Positions 24,142-31,570 of a stretch of 64,000 nt of DNA are shown piece after piece. The stretch comes from Chloroflexota bacterium (lineage in GTDB: Bacteria; Chloroflexota; Anaerolineae; Anaerolineales; Villigracilaceae), in NCBI GenBank assembly GCA_019873655.1, contig JAIOAU010000003.1:62001-126000 (forward strand), given 5' to 3'. Under the pieces are notes generated by a model. The model ran no database searches, was not told where the DNA came from, and saw nothing but the letters and a program-made list of their open reading frames with translations. A program made the position numbers and the translations under genes. Numbering within the stretch: position 1 is the stretch's first letter; every line of letters begins with the position of its first letter.

Positions 24142-26628
24142 TTAAATCTTCGCCTTTCGCAGCCGCAAACTATTGCTGACCACGAACACACTGCTGAACG
24201 CCATCGCCCCCGCGGCCAGCATGGGATTCAAATATCCAAGTGCGGCGGCAGGGATGAGAATCACATTGTAGAAGAACGCCCAAAAGAGATTTTGTTTGAT
24301 GGTGCGCAGCGTCCGCCGCGAGAGGCGGATGGCGCGCGCCACCCCGCGCAAATCGCCGCTGATGAGCGTGACCGGCGCGGCGGCCATGGCCACGTCAGTA
24401 CCTGTGCCGATGGCGATGCCCACGTCGGCCTGGGCGAGGGCGGGCGCGTCGTTGACGCCGTCGCCAACCATAGCCACAACGTCAAGAGTCGAACGTCGAA
24501 AGTCGGGCTTTTGACCTTCGACTTTTGACTGTAATTTTTTAACCTCCTCCGCCTTCCCCTCCGGCAGCACTTCGGCCAGCACGATGTCAATCCCCACCTG
24601 CTTCGCAATCGCCTCGGCGGTCTTGCGATTGTCGCCCGTCATCATCGCCACCTTGAGACCCATGCGGTGCAACTCCTCAACCGCCTCAACCGCCCCGTCC
24701 TTGAGCGTATCGGCCACGGCAATGACGCCGCAAACCTGACCGTCCACCGCCACCAGCATGGTCGTCCTGGCCTCGGATTGCAGGCGCTCGACCTCCGCCT
24801 CCAGCCCGTTGAGCGGATAGCCGCGCGCCGTCATCATGCGCAGACTGCCCACCACCACGCGGCGGCCCTCCACCTCGGCCTCCACGCCCGCCCCGGCCTC
24901 GGCGCGGAACCTGGCCGGTTCGGCCAGTGACAGGCCGCGGGTCGTGGCCTCGGCCCAAATCGCCTCGCCGAGCGGATGTTCCGAGCCTTTTTCCACCGAG
25001 GCAGCCAGTCTCAATAAGTCATTAGTCATTAGTGAATAGTGAGTAGTAGCGCCATCAGAAAGCGGTCCACTCACCACTAATAACTGTTCACTAATTACTA
25101 CATCAGTAACCGCCGGTTGTCCCTTCGTCAGCGTGCCGGTCTTGTCGAGCGCCACCACGTTCACGCGCCCGGCGCGTTCCAGCGCCTCGCTGCTGCGGAA
25201 GAGGACGCCCAACTCGGCGCCCTTGCCCGCGCCGACCATCACCGCCGTTGGCGTGGCGAGGCCCATCGCGCACGGACAGGCGATGACCAGCACCGCCACC
25301 ATGTTGATGAGCGCCCGCGTGAAGTCGCCCGGCGCGCCGAAGAAATACCAGCCCGCAAACGTCAACAGGGCCACGCCGACCACCGCCGGGACGAAGACCG
25401 CCGAGACGCGGTCGGCCAGCCGCTGAATCGGCGCTTTGCTGCCCTGCGCATCCTCCACCAGGCGGATGATTTGCGCCAGGGCGGTCTCGCGGCCGACCTT
25501 CGTCGCCTCGACCTTGAGCAGGCCGAGTTTGTTGAGCGTCGCGCCGATGACCGGCTCGCCCGGCCCCTTCTCCACCGGCAGAGACTCGCCCGTCAGCATC
25601 GATTCGTCCACCGCCGAGCGGCCCTCCACCACCACGCCGTCGGTCGGGATTTTCTCGCCCGGCCGCACCAGCATCAGGTCGCCGACGCGCACGTCGTCGG
25701 TCGGGACCTCCATCTCCACGCCATCGCGAATCACCCGCGCCGTCCTGGCGCGCAGGCCCATCAGTTTCTTGATGGCTTCGGACGTGCGTCCCTTCGCCCG
25801 CGCCTCCAGGAACTTGCCCAGGCGGATGAGCGTGATGATGACCGCCGCCGTTTCCAGATAGACGTGTCCCTCCAGCCAGCCGAAGACAATCGGCAGCGAG
25901 TACAAGTACGCCGCCGACGAGCCGAGCGCAATCAGCACGTCCATGTTGGCCGAGCCGTTGCGCAGCGCCTTCCACGCGCCCACATAATACTGCCCGCCGA
26001 CGTAGAACTGCACCGGCGTCGCCAGCAGGAGCATGACCCAGTTCGTCCAGGCGGCGTGCGCCCAGTGGCCGAGCAGTCCCAGGTCGCGCCCCATAGAGAA
26101 GAGGAACAGCGGGACGGTGAACAACAGACCGACGAGGAGAAGATGACGCTGCTGGCGGATTTCCGCCTGACGCGCCTTCTGTTCGGCGTCCTCGACCTCG
26201 CCGCCCGTCTCGACCGCCTCGAACCCGGACCTGGCGACGGCCGCGCGTATCTCGGCCTGGGTCGCCACCGTCGGCACGTACCGCACCCGCGCCCGGCCGG
26301 TGACGAGCGAAACCTGGGCCTCCAGCACTCCCTCCACCTTGAGCAGCGCCCGCTCCAGCCGCCGGGCGTCGTTGTCGTCTGCCAGGCGGCGGATGAGCAG
26401 GTCGGCCTCGCCGGTCGCCACCCCGTAGCCGGATTTCTGGACGCGGGCGATGAGGTCCGGCAGGGAGACGGCGGCCGGGTCGAAGGTCACGGCGGCGCGC
26501 TCGGACGAGAGATTGACCGCCGCGGCCTCCACGCCGGGCAGTTTCTTCAGTCCGCGCTCGACCGTCGCCACGCAGTTGGCGCAGGTCATGCCGGTGATGG
26601 GAAGGGTGATTTGCCTGGCCTCAGCCAT
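24142..26628 (-). CDS. copA: Copper-exporting P1B-type ATPase
   Basis: An 828-residue ATP-driven metal pump. An N-terminal metal-binding domain has TCANC; a second domain-like region (about 75-135) lacks the CxxC. The membrane metal site is [11 protein letters not shown], which marks Cu(I) transport; DKTGTLTKG holds the phosphorylated Asp, SEHPLG the ATP-site His, and [10 protein letters not shown] the hinge. Two oddities: 16 or so extra residues between VTDVV and LLRLAAS, and about 13 between KKLQ and VVAMVGDG. Both are encoded by short inverted repeat elements and keep the frame. It is last in an operon with copper-binding proteins. Confidence 0.95.
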   Translation of the reverse strand: MAEARQITLPITGMTCANCVATVERGLKKLPGVEAAAVNLSSERAAVTFDPAAVSLPDLIARVQKSGYGVATGEADLLIRRLADDNDARRLERALLKVEGVLEAQVSLVTGRARVRYVPTVATQAEIRAAVARSGFEAVETGGEVEDAEQKARQAEIRQQRHLLLVGLLFTVPLFLFSMGRDLGLLGHWAHAAWTNWVMLLLATPVQFYVGGQYYVGAWKALRNGSANMDVLIALGSSAAYLYSLPIVFGWLEGHVYLETAAVIITLIRLGKFLEARAKGRTSEAIKKLMGLRARTARVIRDGVEMEVPTDDVRVGDLMLVRPGEKIPTDGVVVEGRSAVDESMLTGESLPVEKGPGEPVIGATLNKLGLLKVEATKVGRETALAQIIRLVEDAQGSKAPIQRLADRVSAVFVPAVVGVALLTFAGWYFFGAPGDFTRALINMVAVLVIACPCAMGLATPTAVMVGAGKGAELGVLFRSSEALERAGRVNVVALDKTGTLTKGQPAVTDVVISEQLLVVSGPLSDGATTHYSLMTNDLLRLAASVEKGSEHPLGEAIWAEATTRGLSLAEPARFRAEAGAGVEAEVEGRRVVVGSLRMMTARGYPLNGLEAEVERLQSEARTTMLVAVDGQVCGVIAVADTLKDGAVEAVEELHRMGLKVAMMTGDNRKTAEAIAKQVGIDIVLAEVLPEGKAEEVKKLQSKVEGQKPDFRRSTLDVVAMVGDGVNDAPALAQADVGIAIGTGTDVAMAAAPVTLISGDLRGVARAIRLSRRTLRTIKQNLFWAFFYNVILIPAAALGYLNPMLAAGAMAFSSVFVVSNSLRLRKAKI
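24481..24529. repeat. Inverted heptamer element inside copA (nucleotide-binding domain)
   Basis: The left arm reads GTCAAGA, GTCGAAC, GTCGAAA, GTCG. The right arm, read in reverse, gives GTCAAAA, GTCGAAG, GTCAAAA, G. The arms are separated by about two bases. The element adds roughly a dozen residues just before the VAMVGDG motif of the pump without breaking the frame. The unit type is the same as in the array at 1798-1826. Confidence 0.8.
25018..25101. repeat. Inverted heptamer element inside copA (after the phosphorylation site)
   Basis: The left arm is GTCATTA, GTCATTA, GTGAATA, GTGAGTA, GTAG; the right arm, read in reverse, gives GTAGTA, ATTAGTG, AACAGTT, ATTAGTG, GTGAGTG. A GC-rich spacer of about 18 bases separates them. 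The 84-bp element is 28 codons long and translated in frame. Its AT-richness contrasts sharply with the surrounding GC-rich gene. Confidence 0.8.
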
Positions 26629-26631
26629 AGA

Positions 26632-27177
26632 TTATTGACCGTACCAGTCCAGTTTCCACTGTTCCATCTGTTCGATTTCCGCCCGTTGCGCCGCAAGAAT
26701 CGCCTGCGCCAGGTCGCGAATCTCGGCGTGTTCGGTTTTTTGCAGCGCGTCCTGCGCCATGGCAATCGCGCCCTCGTGATGCGGAATCATCGCCTCGATG
26801 AAACGCAAGTCATAGGGGACAGAGGGGTCATCGGCGACTTCCATCGGCCCCATGTGAATGTGCAGGCCTTCGGTTGGAGGCAGGTCGGGATACCAGGCCT
26901 CCCGCCAGGCGCGCATTTGGGCGATTTCGGCTTCCTGGGCGGCCAGGATGGCCTCGGCCAGCGCCCGCAATTCGGGGCGCTCGGCCTGTTCCAACGCCTG
27001 ACGCGCCATCTCCACCGCGCCCTGATGGTGGATAATCATGCTGTCCAGGAACAGGGCATCATACGGAACAGAGGCCGACTCGGCGGCTGAATGCGCTTCG
27101 TGTGGGGAGGCCGCTGGAGCCGCCGACTGGCAGGCCGTCAGAAACAGCAAAAGAACGAGAAAAGCAAGCCGCTTCAT
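26632..27177 (-). CDS. DUF305 lipoprotein (ferritin-like, probable periplasmic/extracytoplasmic copper binder)
   Basis: A 181-residue lipoprotein with lipobox LTAC. Two copies of a DUF305-like helical unit follow: DALFLDSMIIHHQGAVEMARQALE (about 40-65) and DLRFIEAMIPHHEGAIAMAQDALQ (about 123-146). Each has the conserved M-I-x-HH-x-GA pattern, whose His and Met residues can bind metal. DUF305 proteins are repeatedly found with copper export genes. It lies three bases upstream of copA and six bases after the CopZ-like gene, so the three are one operon. A metal-binding role outside the membrane is inferred. Confidence 0.9.
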   Translation of the reverse strand: MKRLAFLVLLLFLTACQSAAPAASPHEAHSAAESASVPYDALFLDSMIIHHQGAVEMARQALEQAERPELRALAEAILAAQEAEIAQMRAWREAWYPDLPPTEGLHIHMGPMEVADDPSVPYDLRFIEAMIPHHEGAIAMAQDALQKTEHAEIRDLAQAILAAQRAEIEQMEQWKLDWYGQ

Positions 27178-27183
27178 GTCCGA

Positions 27184-27390
27184 CTAACCGGCGGCGGGGT
27201 AATTGATTTCTGCCAGCAGCGCCTTGATTTTGGCCTCGTCGGCGGGCGGCTCGAAATGGACGACCACCGTCTTCGTCTCGGCGCTGGCGCGGACGTCTTT
27301 CACCCCTTCCAACTCGATGAGTTCGGTCTGGATGGTGTGGACGCAGTGTCCGCAGGAAATGTTGGGAACGGAATAGGTGACGATTTGCAT
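27184..27390 (-). CDS. Heavy-metal-associated domain protein (CopZ-like copper chaperone)
   Basis: A 68-residue single HMA domain. The metal loop is NISCGHCVHTIQ with Cys-X-X-Cys, followed by the usual GVKDVRASAETKTVVVHF strand. A conserved hydrophobic end (INYPAAG) completes the ferredoxin-like fold. It probably delivers Cu(I) to CopA. The gene begins 18 bases after the upstream membrane protein gene and is followed by the DUF305 gene. Confidence 0.92.
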   Translation of the reverse strand: MQIVTYSVPNISCGHCVHTIQTELIELEGVKDVRASAETKTVVVHFEPPADEAKIKALLAEINYPAAG

Positions 27391-27408
27391 GAGAAACTCC
27401 TTTGAAAC

Positions 27409-27945
27409 TCAAGGGGTGGAAGACCCCATGATTGTCTGGCCCAAAATGGTCAGCACCCTGACGACCTTGGGATCGATTTTCTTCGGATTGCCCGAAAGGC
27501 TGCCCAAACTTTCCAGTCTTCCCGATTTGAGAGCCACATAGAAGGTAACCAAAACCGCCCCCCTCATGGTGGGGATCTCGGCGCCTTTTGAAATAATCGA
27601 CTCGACCTCCGCAAAGGGAATTTGGCGCTTTCCAATGGTAATCAACTTTGCAGCCGGATCGATGATAACCCGCCCTCTCCTTGCCCTGTTGTACAAATAG
27701 AAAGTTGCAAAGCCCAGGAATAGAATGATTCCCAGGAATTGAAAGACATTTCCCAGGGAAACATCGTCGGCGGGATCGAGAAATCGAATGACCACCGATG
27801 GCATCATCGCCAACGCGCCAAGCGTTGCCATTCCGATGAGAACGAGCAGCGTCCAGGTAAGGCAACCCGCCCCGCCCAGCGAGACTTTCCCATCGGCCGC
27901 CTTGGTCAACGTTCCCCCGTCTATTTTGATTTTTTCCACGGTCAT
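27409..27945 (-). CDS. Membrane protein of unknown function, first gene of the copper operon
   Basis: A 178-residue protein with a soluble N-terminus of about 25 residues, two hydrophobic helices (about 28-55 and 66-86) and a C-terminal domain of 90 residues with basic start RARRGRVIIDPAAKLITIGKRQIPFAEVESI. That part resembles a small PH-like or bPH domain, but this is only a visual impression. It has a near-consensus promoter and lies 18 bases before the CopZ-like gene. A role in copper handling is possible from context only. Confidence 0.7.
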   Translation of the reverse strand: MTVEKIKIDGGTLTKAADGKVSLGGAGCLTWTLLVLIGMATLGALAMMPSVVIRFLDPADDVSLGNVFQFLGIILFLGFATFYLYNRARRGRVIIDPAAKLITIGKRQIPFAEVESIISKGAEIPTMRGAVLVTFYVALKSGRLESLGSLSGNPKKIDPKVVRVLTILGQTIMGSSTP

Positions 27946-27995
27946 TTTATCTCCTTAACGATGATTATCCGAACAGGCGGTCCAAACTTCGATAA

Positions 27996-28024
27996 ATTAT
28001 AACTAAAATTATCATATTTATCAA
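27996..28024 (-). promoter_or_regulatory. Promoter of the copper operon
   Basis: On the minus strand TTGATA (28019-28024) and a perfect TATAAT (27996-28001) are 17 bases apart in an AT-rich stretch. The start would lie about 45 bases before the first ATG. No CopY-like or CueR-like operator was recognised; CueR-type promoters usually have a 19-20 base spacer, unlike here. Confidence 0.8.
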
Positions 28025-28169
28025 CTAAATTCGCGAGCAACGGCTTTCCGCCCGCCTCGCTGACCATCTGGAAAGGCGGCCCCCGGCGCGCAAATGGATG
28101 GCGTTCCCGTAGAACGTTGGCGCCGATTGCGTGTTATTATTGACAAAATCCCCCACTTTAGGAGCCATC

Positions 28170-29024
28170 ATGTCCCGCCTTGCCATTATCACCGACACCG
28201 ACTCTTCCCTGCCGCTCGACCTGGCGCAAAAGCACGGCGTCGTCCAGGTGCCGATTATCATCCAATTCGGCGAAGAATCGTTCAAGGACGTGTACGAAAT
28301 CAACAACGAGATCGTCTTCCCGCGCATCGACCGGGAGGGGAAACTGCCCACCACGGCCGCGCCCGCGCCGGGTCAGTTTGCCGAGGCGTTCCGGGCCGCC
28401 TTCGATTCCGGCGCGCAGGAAATCCTGTGCCTGAACATCAGCAGCGAGATGAGCGCCACCTACGCCTCCGCCCGTCAGGCCGCCGAGATGTTCCCCGGCA
28501 GGCGCATCGAGGTCATGGACAGCCGCAGCCTGGCGCTCGGGCAGGGCTGGATGGCCCTCGCCGCCGCCGAGGTCGCGGCGCGCGGCGGGTCCATCGAGGA
28601 GGCCATCGCCGCGGCAGAAGACATCCGCAGCCGCACCTATCTCTTCGGCGCGCTGGCCACGCTGAAGTACATCGCCATGAGCGGACGCGTCAGCCACCTG
28701 GCCGCCGGCATGGCCGGTTTGCTCGACATCAAGCCAATCCTCTCGCTGCAGAACGGCAAACTCTCGCTCCTGGAGAAAATCCGCACGCAGAGCAAGGCCT
28801 GGGCGCGGGCGGTCGAGTTGACGGTTGAGGCCGCCGCCGGTCGGCGCATCGAAAAGATGGCGATTCTGAACGTCAACTGCCGCGAGGCCGCCAAGCAGTT
28901 CGAGGCGCAACTGCGCGCCGCCCTGCCCTGCCCCGCGGACATCCTGCACGCAGACATGAACCCCGGCCTCTCCTGCCACACCGGCGCGGGGATGGTGGCG
29001 GTGGTGTTCGTGGTCGAGAAATAG
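28170..29024 (+). CDS. DegV family fatty-acid-binding protein
   Basis: A 284-residue DegV protein. MSRLAIITDTDSSLPLDLAQKHGVVQVPIII is the canonical start, with the DSS segment that contacts the fatty acid carboxylate; later come TTAAPAPGQFAEAF and LCLNISSEMSATYASAR, and the C-terminal HTGAGMVAVVF closes the lipid pocket. Related proteins (FakB) present fatty acids to a kinase for phospholipid synthesis. The start at 28170 follows AGGAG by five bases; an in-frame ATG 13 codons upstream lacks this. It is monocistronic with a strong terminator. Confidence 0.92.
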   Translation: MSRLAIITDTDSSLPLDLAQKHGVVQVPIIIQFGEESFKDVYEINNEIVFPRIDREGKLPTTAAPAPGQFAEAFRAAFDSGAQEILCLNISSEMSATYASARQAAEMFPGRRIEVMDSRSLALGQGWMALAAAEVAARGGSIEEAIAAAEDIRSRTYLFGALATLKYIAMSGRVSHLAAGMAGLLDIKPILSLQNGKLSLLEKIRTQSKAWARAVELTVEAAAGRRIEKMAILNVNCREAAKQFEAQLRAALPCPADILHADMNPGLSCHTGAGMVAVVFVVEK

Positions 29025-29046
29025 CAGTCTGGCCGAAAAAAATATT

Positions 29047-29090
29047 CGACTGTCCCAAAAGGCTTGTCTCTTTTGGGACAGTCGTTTTTT
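29047..29090 (+). terminator. Rho-independent terminator of degV
   Basis: CGACTGTCCCAAAAG and CTTTTGGGACAGTCG form a perfect 15-bp stem around an 8-base loop, followed by TTTTTTG. It lies 22 bases after the stop codon. Confidence 0.95.
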
Positions 29091-29122
29091 GTATGCGGGG
29101 AAGAATCGGCCCGCGGAACGTT

Positions 29123-30544
29123 CTACTTATTCTTGCACGCTCCGTTGGGAGGAACGTTTGAATCCCAGTAACAGGCCTGGTTGGCGTTGCAGGCCTGGGG
29201 ATTGGTGTTGTATTGCGAGCAGTCCACCACCGGCGGGGAGGACTGGGCGTCTGTGGCCTCCGGCGTCTCCGGCATGGTCAAATGCGGCGGCTCCGGATCA
29301 ATGACCATGACCAAGTCGGTATCGCCGAAGACCTCGACCAGGCCGCCATAAATCCAGCAAGTGCCGTTGATGGCCGGGTCGAAAATCATCCAGGCGTCGC
29401 CACGGCTGTTGCGCGCCCGAATCCCATATTCGCTGCCGGCGGCAACAAAACTGCGCACCGGATAATCGCGCGTCGGCCCCGAGCGGCAGTTGGCATCGGT
29501 CAGGACGCGCAAGCCGGGATGATGGAATCCAACCGGGAGAACGAAGAGGTCGCCTTCGGTCTCCACACTGGTTCCGGGCGTCCAGCAGCGGACGGCCATT
29601 CCTGAACCTGCCGTCTGGTCGAGCGGCCGGTGCGGCGGCTCAGGGTCCACAATAGCAGTCGGGTCCACCTGGAACCAGGCGATGTCGTCGTCAATCCAGG
29701 CGATGTCATCGTCGATCGCCAGAATGCGGAACCACTGACCGGCGTCCAGCGCGGCGATTTGTTCGTAGGCCATATCCGGCGCAGCATAACAGCCGACCGA
29801 CTCGGCCACCCTCAGAACAGGTGGCCGGATGGTCTGAGTCTGGGTCAGGTCGCCTTCGGTTTCGACTTTATCGCCAGGCGCCCAGCAGCGGACAGACATC
29901 CCCGAACCCGCCGCCTGGTCGAGCGGGCGGTGCGGCGGATTGGGGTCCACAACAGCAGTCGGGTCCACCTGGAACCAGGCAATGTCGTCGTCAATCCAGG
30001 CGATGTCATCGTCAATCGCCAGAATGCGGAACCACAGCCCCGCATCCAGGCTGACCACCTGGTCATTGGTCGTTCCCGGCGCCGCATAACAGCCGACCGT
30101 TTCCAAGACTCTTAGGACAGGGACTTGGATGATGGGAACCCGGGTCAGGTCGCCGCTGACTTCGACCTTGTCGCCGGGCGCCCAGCAGCGGACGGCCATT
30201 CCTGAACCCGCCGCCTGGTCGAGCGGGCGGTGCGGTGGATTGGGGTCCACAACAGCAGTCGGGTCCACCTGGAACCAGGCGATATCGTCGTCAATCCAGG
30301 CGATGTCATCGTCAATGCCCACGATCTCGAAAGACTGCCCCAGTTCCAGCAGGGCTGCCTGTCCATAGTTCGCCCCCGGCCCGTAAAAACAGCCGGTCTG
30401 TTCGGCGACCGTCAGAATGGCAGGCGCGGCAGTCGCAACGGCATCGGGAGCCTGGCTGGTTTCTTCTGTCGTCGGCAAGGTGCAGGACGGAAGCAGCAGG
30501 ACGACCAGAAGTAAAATAATGGGAAAATACAGGCGTGTTTTCAT
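29123..30544 (-). CDS. Lipoprotein with three near-identical 100-residue SH3-like modules
   Basis: A 473-residue lipoprotein: signal peptide to lipobox LLPSC, three modules of exactly 100 residues, a fourth divergent module (about 325-400) and a Cys-rich tail ending NPQACNANQACYWDSNVPPNG. Each of the first three modules opens like a bacterial SH3 domain (GCYAAPGTTNDQVVSLDAG) and contains a 7-residue internal doubling, IDDDIAWIDDDIAW. SH3-like domains commonly bind cell-wall peptides. The start is set by the signal peptide and AGGAGAA; 56 upstream in-frame codons are excluded. Modules are almost identical at DNA level, indicating recent duplication or conversion. Confidence 0.8.
   Translation of the reverse strand: MKTRLYFPIILLLVVLLLPSCTLPTTEETSQAPDAVATAAPAILTVAEQTGCFYGPGANYGQAALLELGQSFEIVGIDDDIAWIDDDIAWFQVDPTAVVDPNPPHRPLDQAAGSGMAVRCWAPGDKVEVSGDLTRVPIIQVPVLRVLETVGCYAAPGTTNDQVVSLDAGLWFRILAIDDDIAWIDDDIAWFQVDPTAVVDPNPPHRPLDQAAGSGMSVRCWAPGDKVETEGDLTQTQTIRPPVLRVAESVGCYAAPDMAYEQIAALDAGQWFRILAIDDDIAWIDDDIAWFQVDPTAIVDPEPPHRPLDQTAGSGMAVRCWTPGTSVETEGDLFVLPVGFHHPGLRVLTDANCRSGPTRDYPVRSFVAAGSEYGIRARNSRGDAWMIFDPAINGTCWIYGGLVEVFGDTDLVMVIDPEPPHLTMPETPEATDAQSSPPVVDCSQYNTNPQACNANQACYWDSNVPPNGACKNK
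29546..30420. repeat. Three tandem 300-bp coding repeats
   Basis: The anchor GGGTCCACCTGGAACCAGGC begins at 29661, 29961 and 30261, so the period is exactly 300 bp. Within each copy a 21-bp unit is itself doubled, giving the IDDDIAWIDDDIAW peptide. Outer boundaries are approximate. Confidence 0.9.
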
Positions 30545-30857
30545 CTTTCTTCTCCTTTCAGGGCGCCACCCCTCGACAAAATCAAAAATTTCCACCGCCT
30601 CTCTCGAATAGAGGACCCGGTGGAAATTTGGTCGCTTGATAAACCCTCGCCATCTGACTTCTCCTGCTGATATAACGCCGGCAAAGCAGGCGATGGCGAG
30701 CGGCGTGCTCAAATGCTGGTTGCACGCTCAGTATAGAACGCCATTGCACAAAATACAATTCGACCATTGGTACCGTCGAATGGTTCCCAAAAACGAAGCG
30801 CCCGCCATCCTGTTCTTGCTACGGCTCGCCTGAAAGAGGCTGTGGTAAGATTCTTGC
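30545..30857 (-). promoter_or_regulatory. 313-bp intergenic region with lipoprotein promoter and leader palindrome
   Basis: No gene is seen. On the minus strand TATACT (30730-30735) with TTGTAT 17 bases upstream (30753-30758) is a plausible promoter for the lipoprotein, giving a leader of about 180 bases. The leader contains a perfect 12-bp palindrome, AAATTTCCACCG with CGGTGGAAATTT (30586-30629), whose loop holds a second inner hairpin CCTCT/AGAGG. The function of this structure is unknown. Confidence 0.55.
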
Positions 30858-31343
30858 ATGTCCATCTCCCCCCTGCTCTACATTCACGGCTCCGACAGCA
30901 GCGGGCAGACCTACAAAGCGCAGGTCATCCGCCGCGTTTTCCCCGACCTCATCGCCCCCGACTTTACCGGCCCGCTGGCGGAGCGCATGGCGCAATTGCG
31001 CGCGCTTCTCGCCGCCGCCGAAGGCTGGATTCTCATCGGCTCCTCGCTCGGCGGGCTGATGGCCGCCCTCTACGCCGCCGAAAATCCGGCCCGCCTGCGG
31101 AAACTTGTCCTGCTCGCCCCGGCGCTGACCCTGCCGGAGTTCGCCGCCGTCCCGCCGGCTTCCATTCGCGTCCCGACCGTCATCGTGCACGGCCGCCAGG
31201 ACGAGGTTGTTCCCCTTTTGGCTACGCGAAGAATTGCTGAAAACATCTTCACTGCCCTGACCTTTCTCGAGGTGGACGACGACCACCGTCTGCACCGCAC
31301 GGCTGAAACGCTGGATTGGAAGAGCCTGCTGGAGGGCGCGTGA
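30858..31343 (+). CDS. Small alpha/beta hydrolase (YqiA/RBBP9-like esterase)
   Basis: A 161-residue serine hydrolase-like protein. LLYIHGSDSSGQTYKAQVI is the oxyanion-side start, GSSLGG holds the nucleophile Ser, VIVHGRQDEVVP carries the acid Asp and VDDDHRLH the catalytic His, so the triad appears complete. It is compact, lacking a lid, as in YqiA and RBBP9. The substrate is unknown. The gene has no obvious ribosome site. Its stop overlaps a GTG start of a truncated dehydrogenase frame, suggesting an original two-gene operon. Confidence 0.85.
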   Translation: MSISPLLYIHGSDSSGQTYKAQVIRRVFPDLIAPDFTGPLAERMAQLRALLAAAEGWILIGSSLGGLMAALYAAENPARLRKLVLLAPALTLPEFAAVPPASIRVPTVIVHGRQDEVVPLLATRRIAENIFTALTFLEVDDDHRLHRTAETLDWKSLLEGA

Positions 31344-31438
31344 AAGAATACGCCATCGCCGTCATCCCCGGCGACGGAAGCAGAGAAAATATACCGCCTA
31401 ACAAGATAGTAAGTTTGACCTATTTACGATTAAGTTAA
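31340..31438 (+). pseudogene. Truncated isocitrate/isopropylmalate dehydrogenase start
   Basis: A 32-codon frame starts at a GTG that overlaps the hydrolase stop (GTGA). It reads VKEYAIAVIPGDGS, the N-terminal beta-strand and IPGDG motif of the isocitrate/3-isopropylmalate/tartrate dehydrogenase family, then turns into unrelated AT-rich sequence and stops at TAA. Homologous proteins normally continue IGPEV for another 330 residues. The break is at about 31381. It marks a deletion or rearrangement junction. Confidence 0.6.
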
Positions 31439-31570
31439 AATCGAGGATAATATAAGTATCCCAGGGGTCTAAGAGCATTTGCTCCACTGGGGGAGAGTTT
31501 TACGCTCTTCTTGCGTAAGCATTGTCGTCGAAAATCAATTATCGTTTTGATTCTTCAAAGGGAGGAACCT

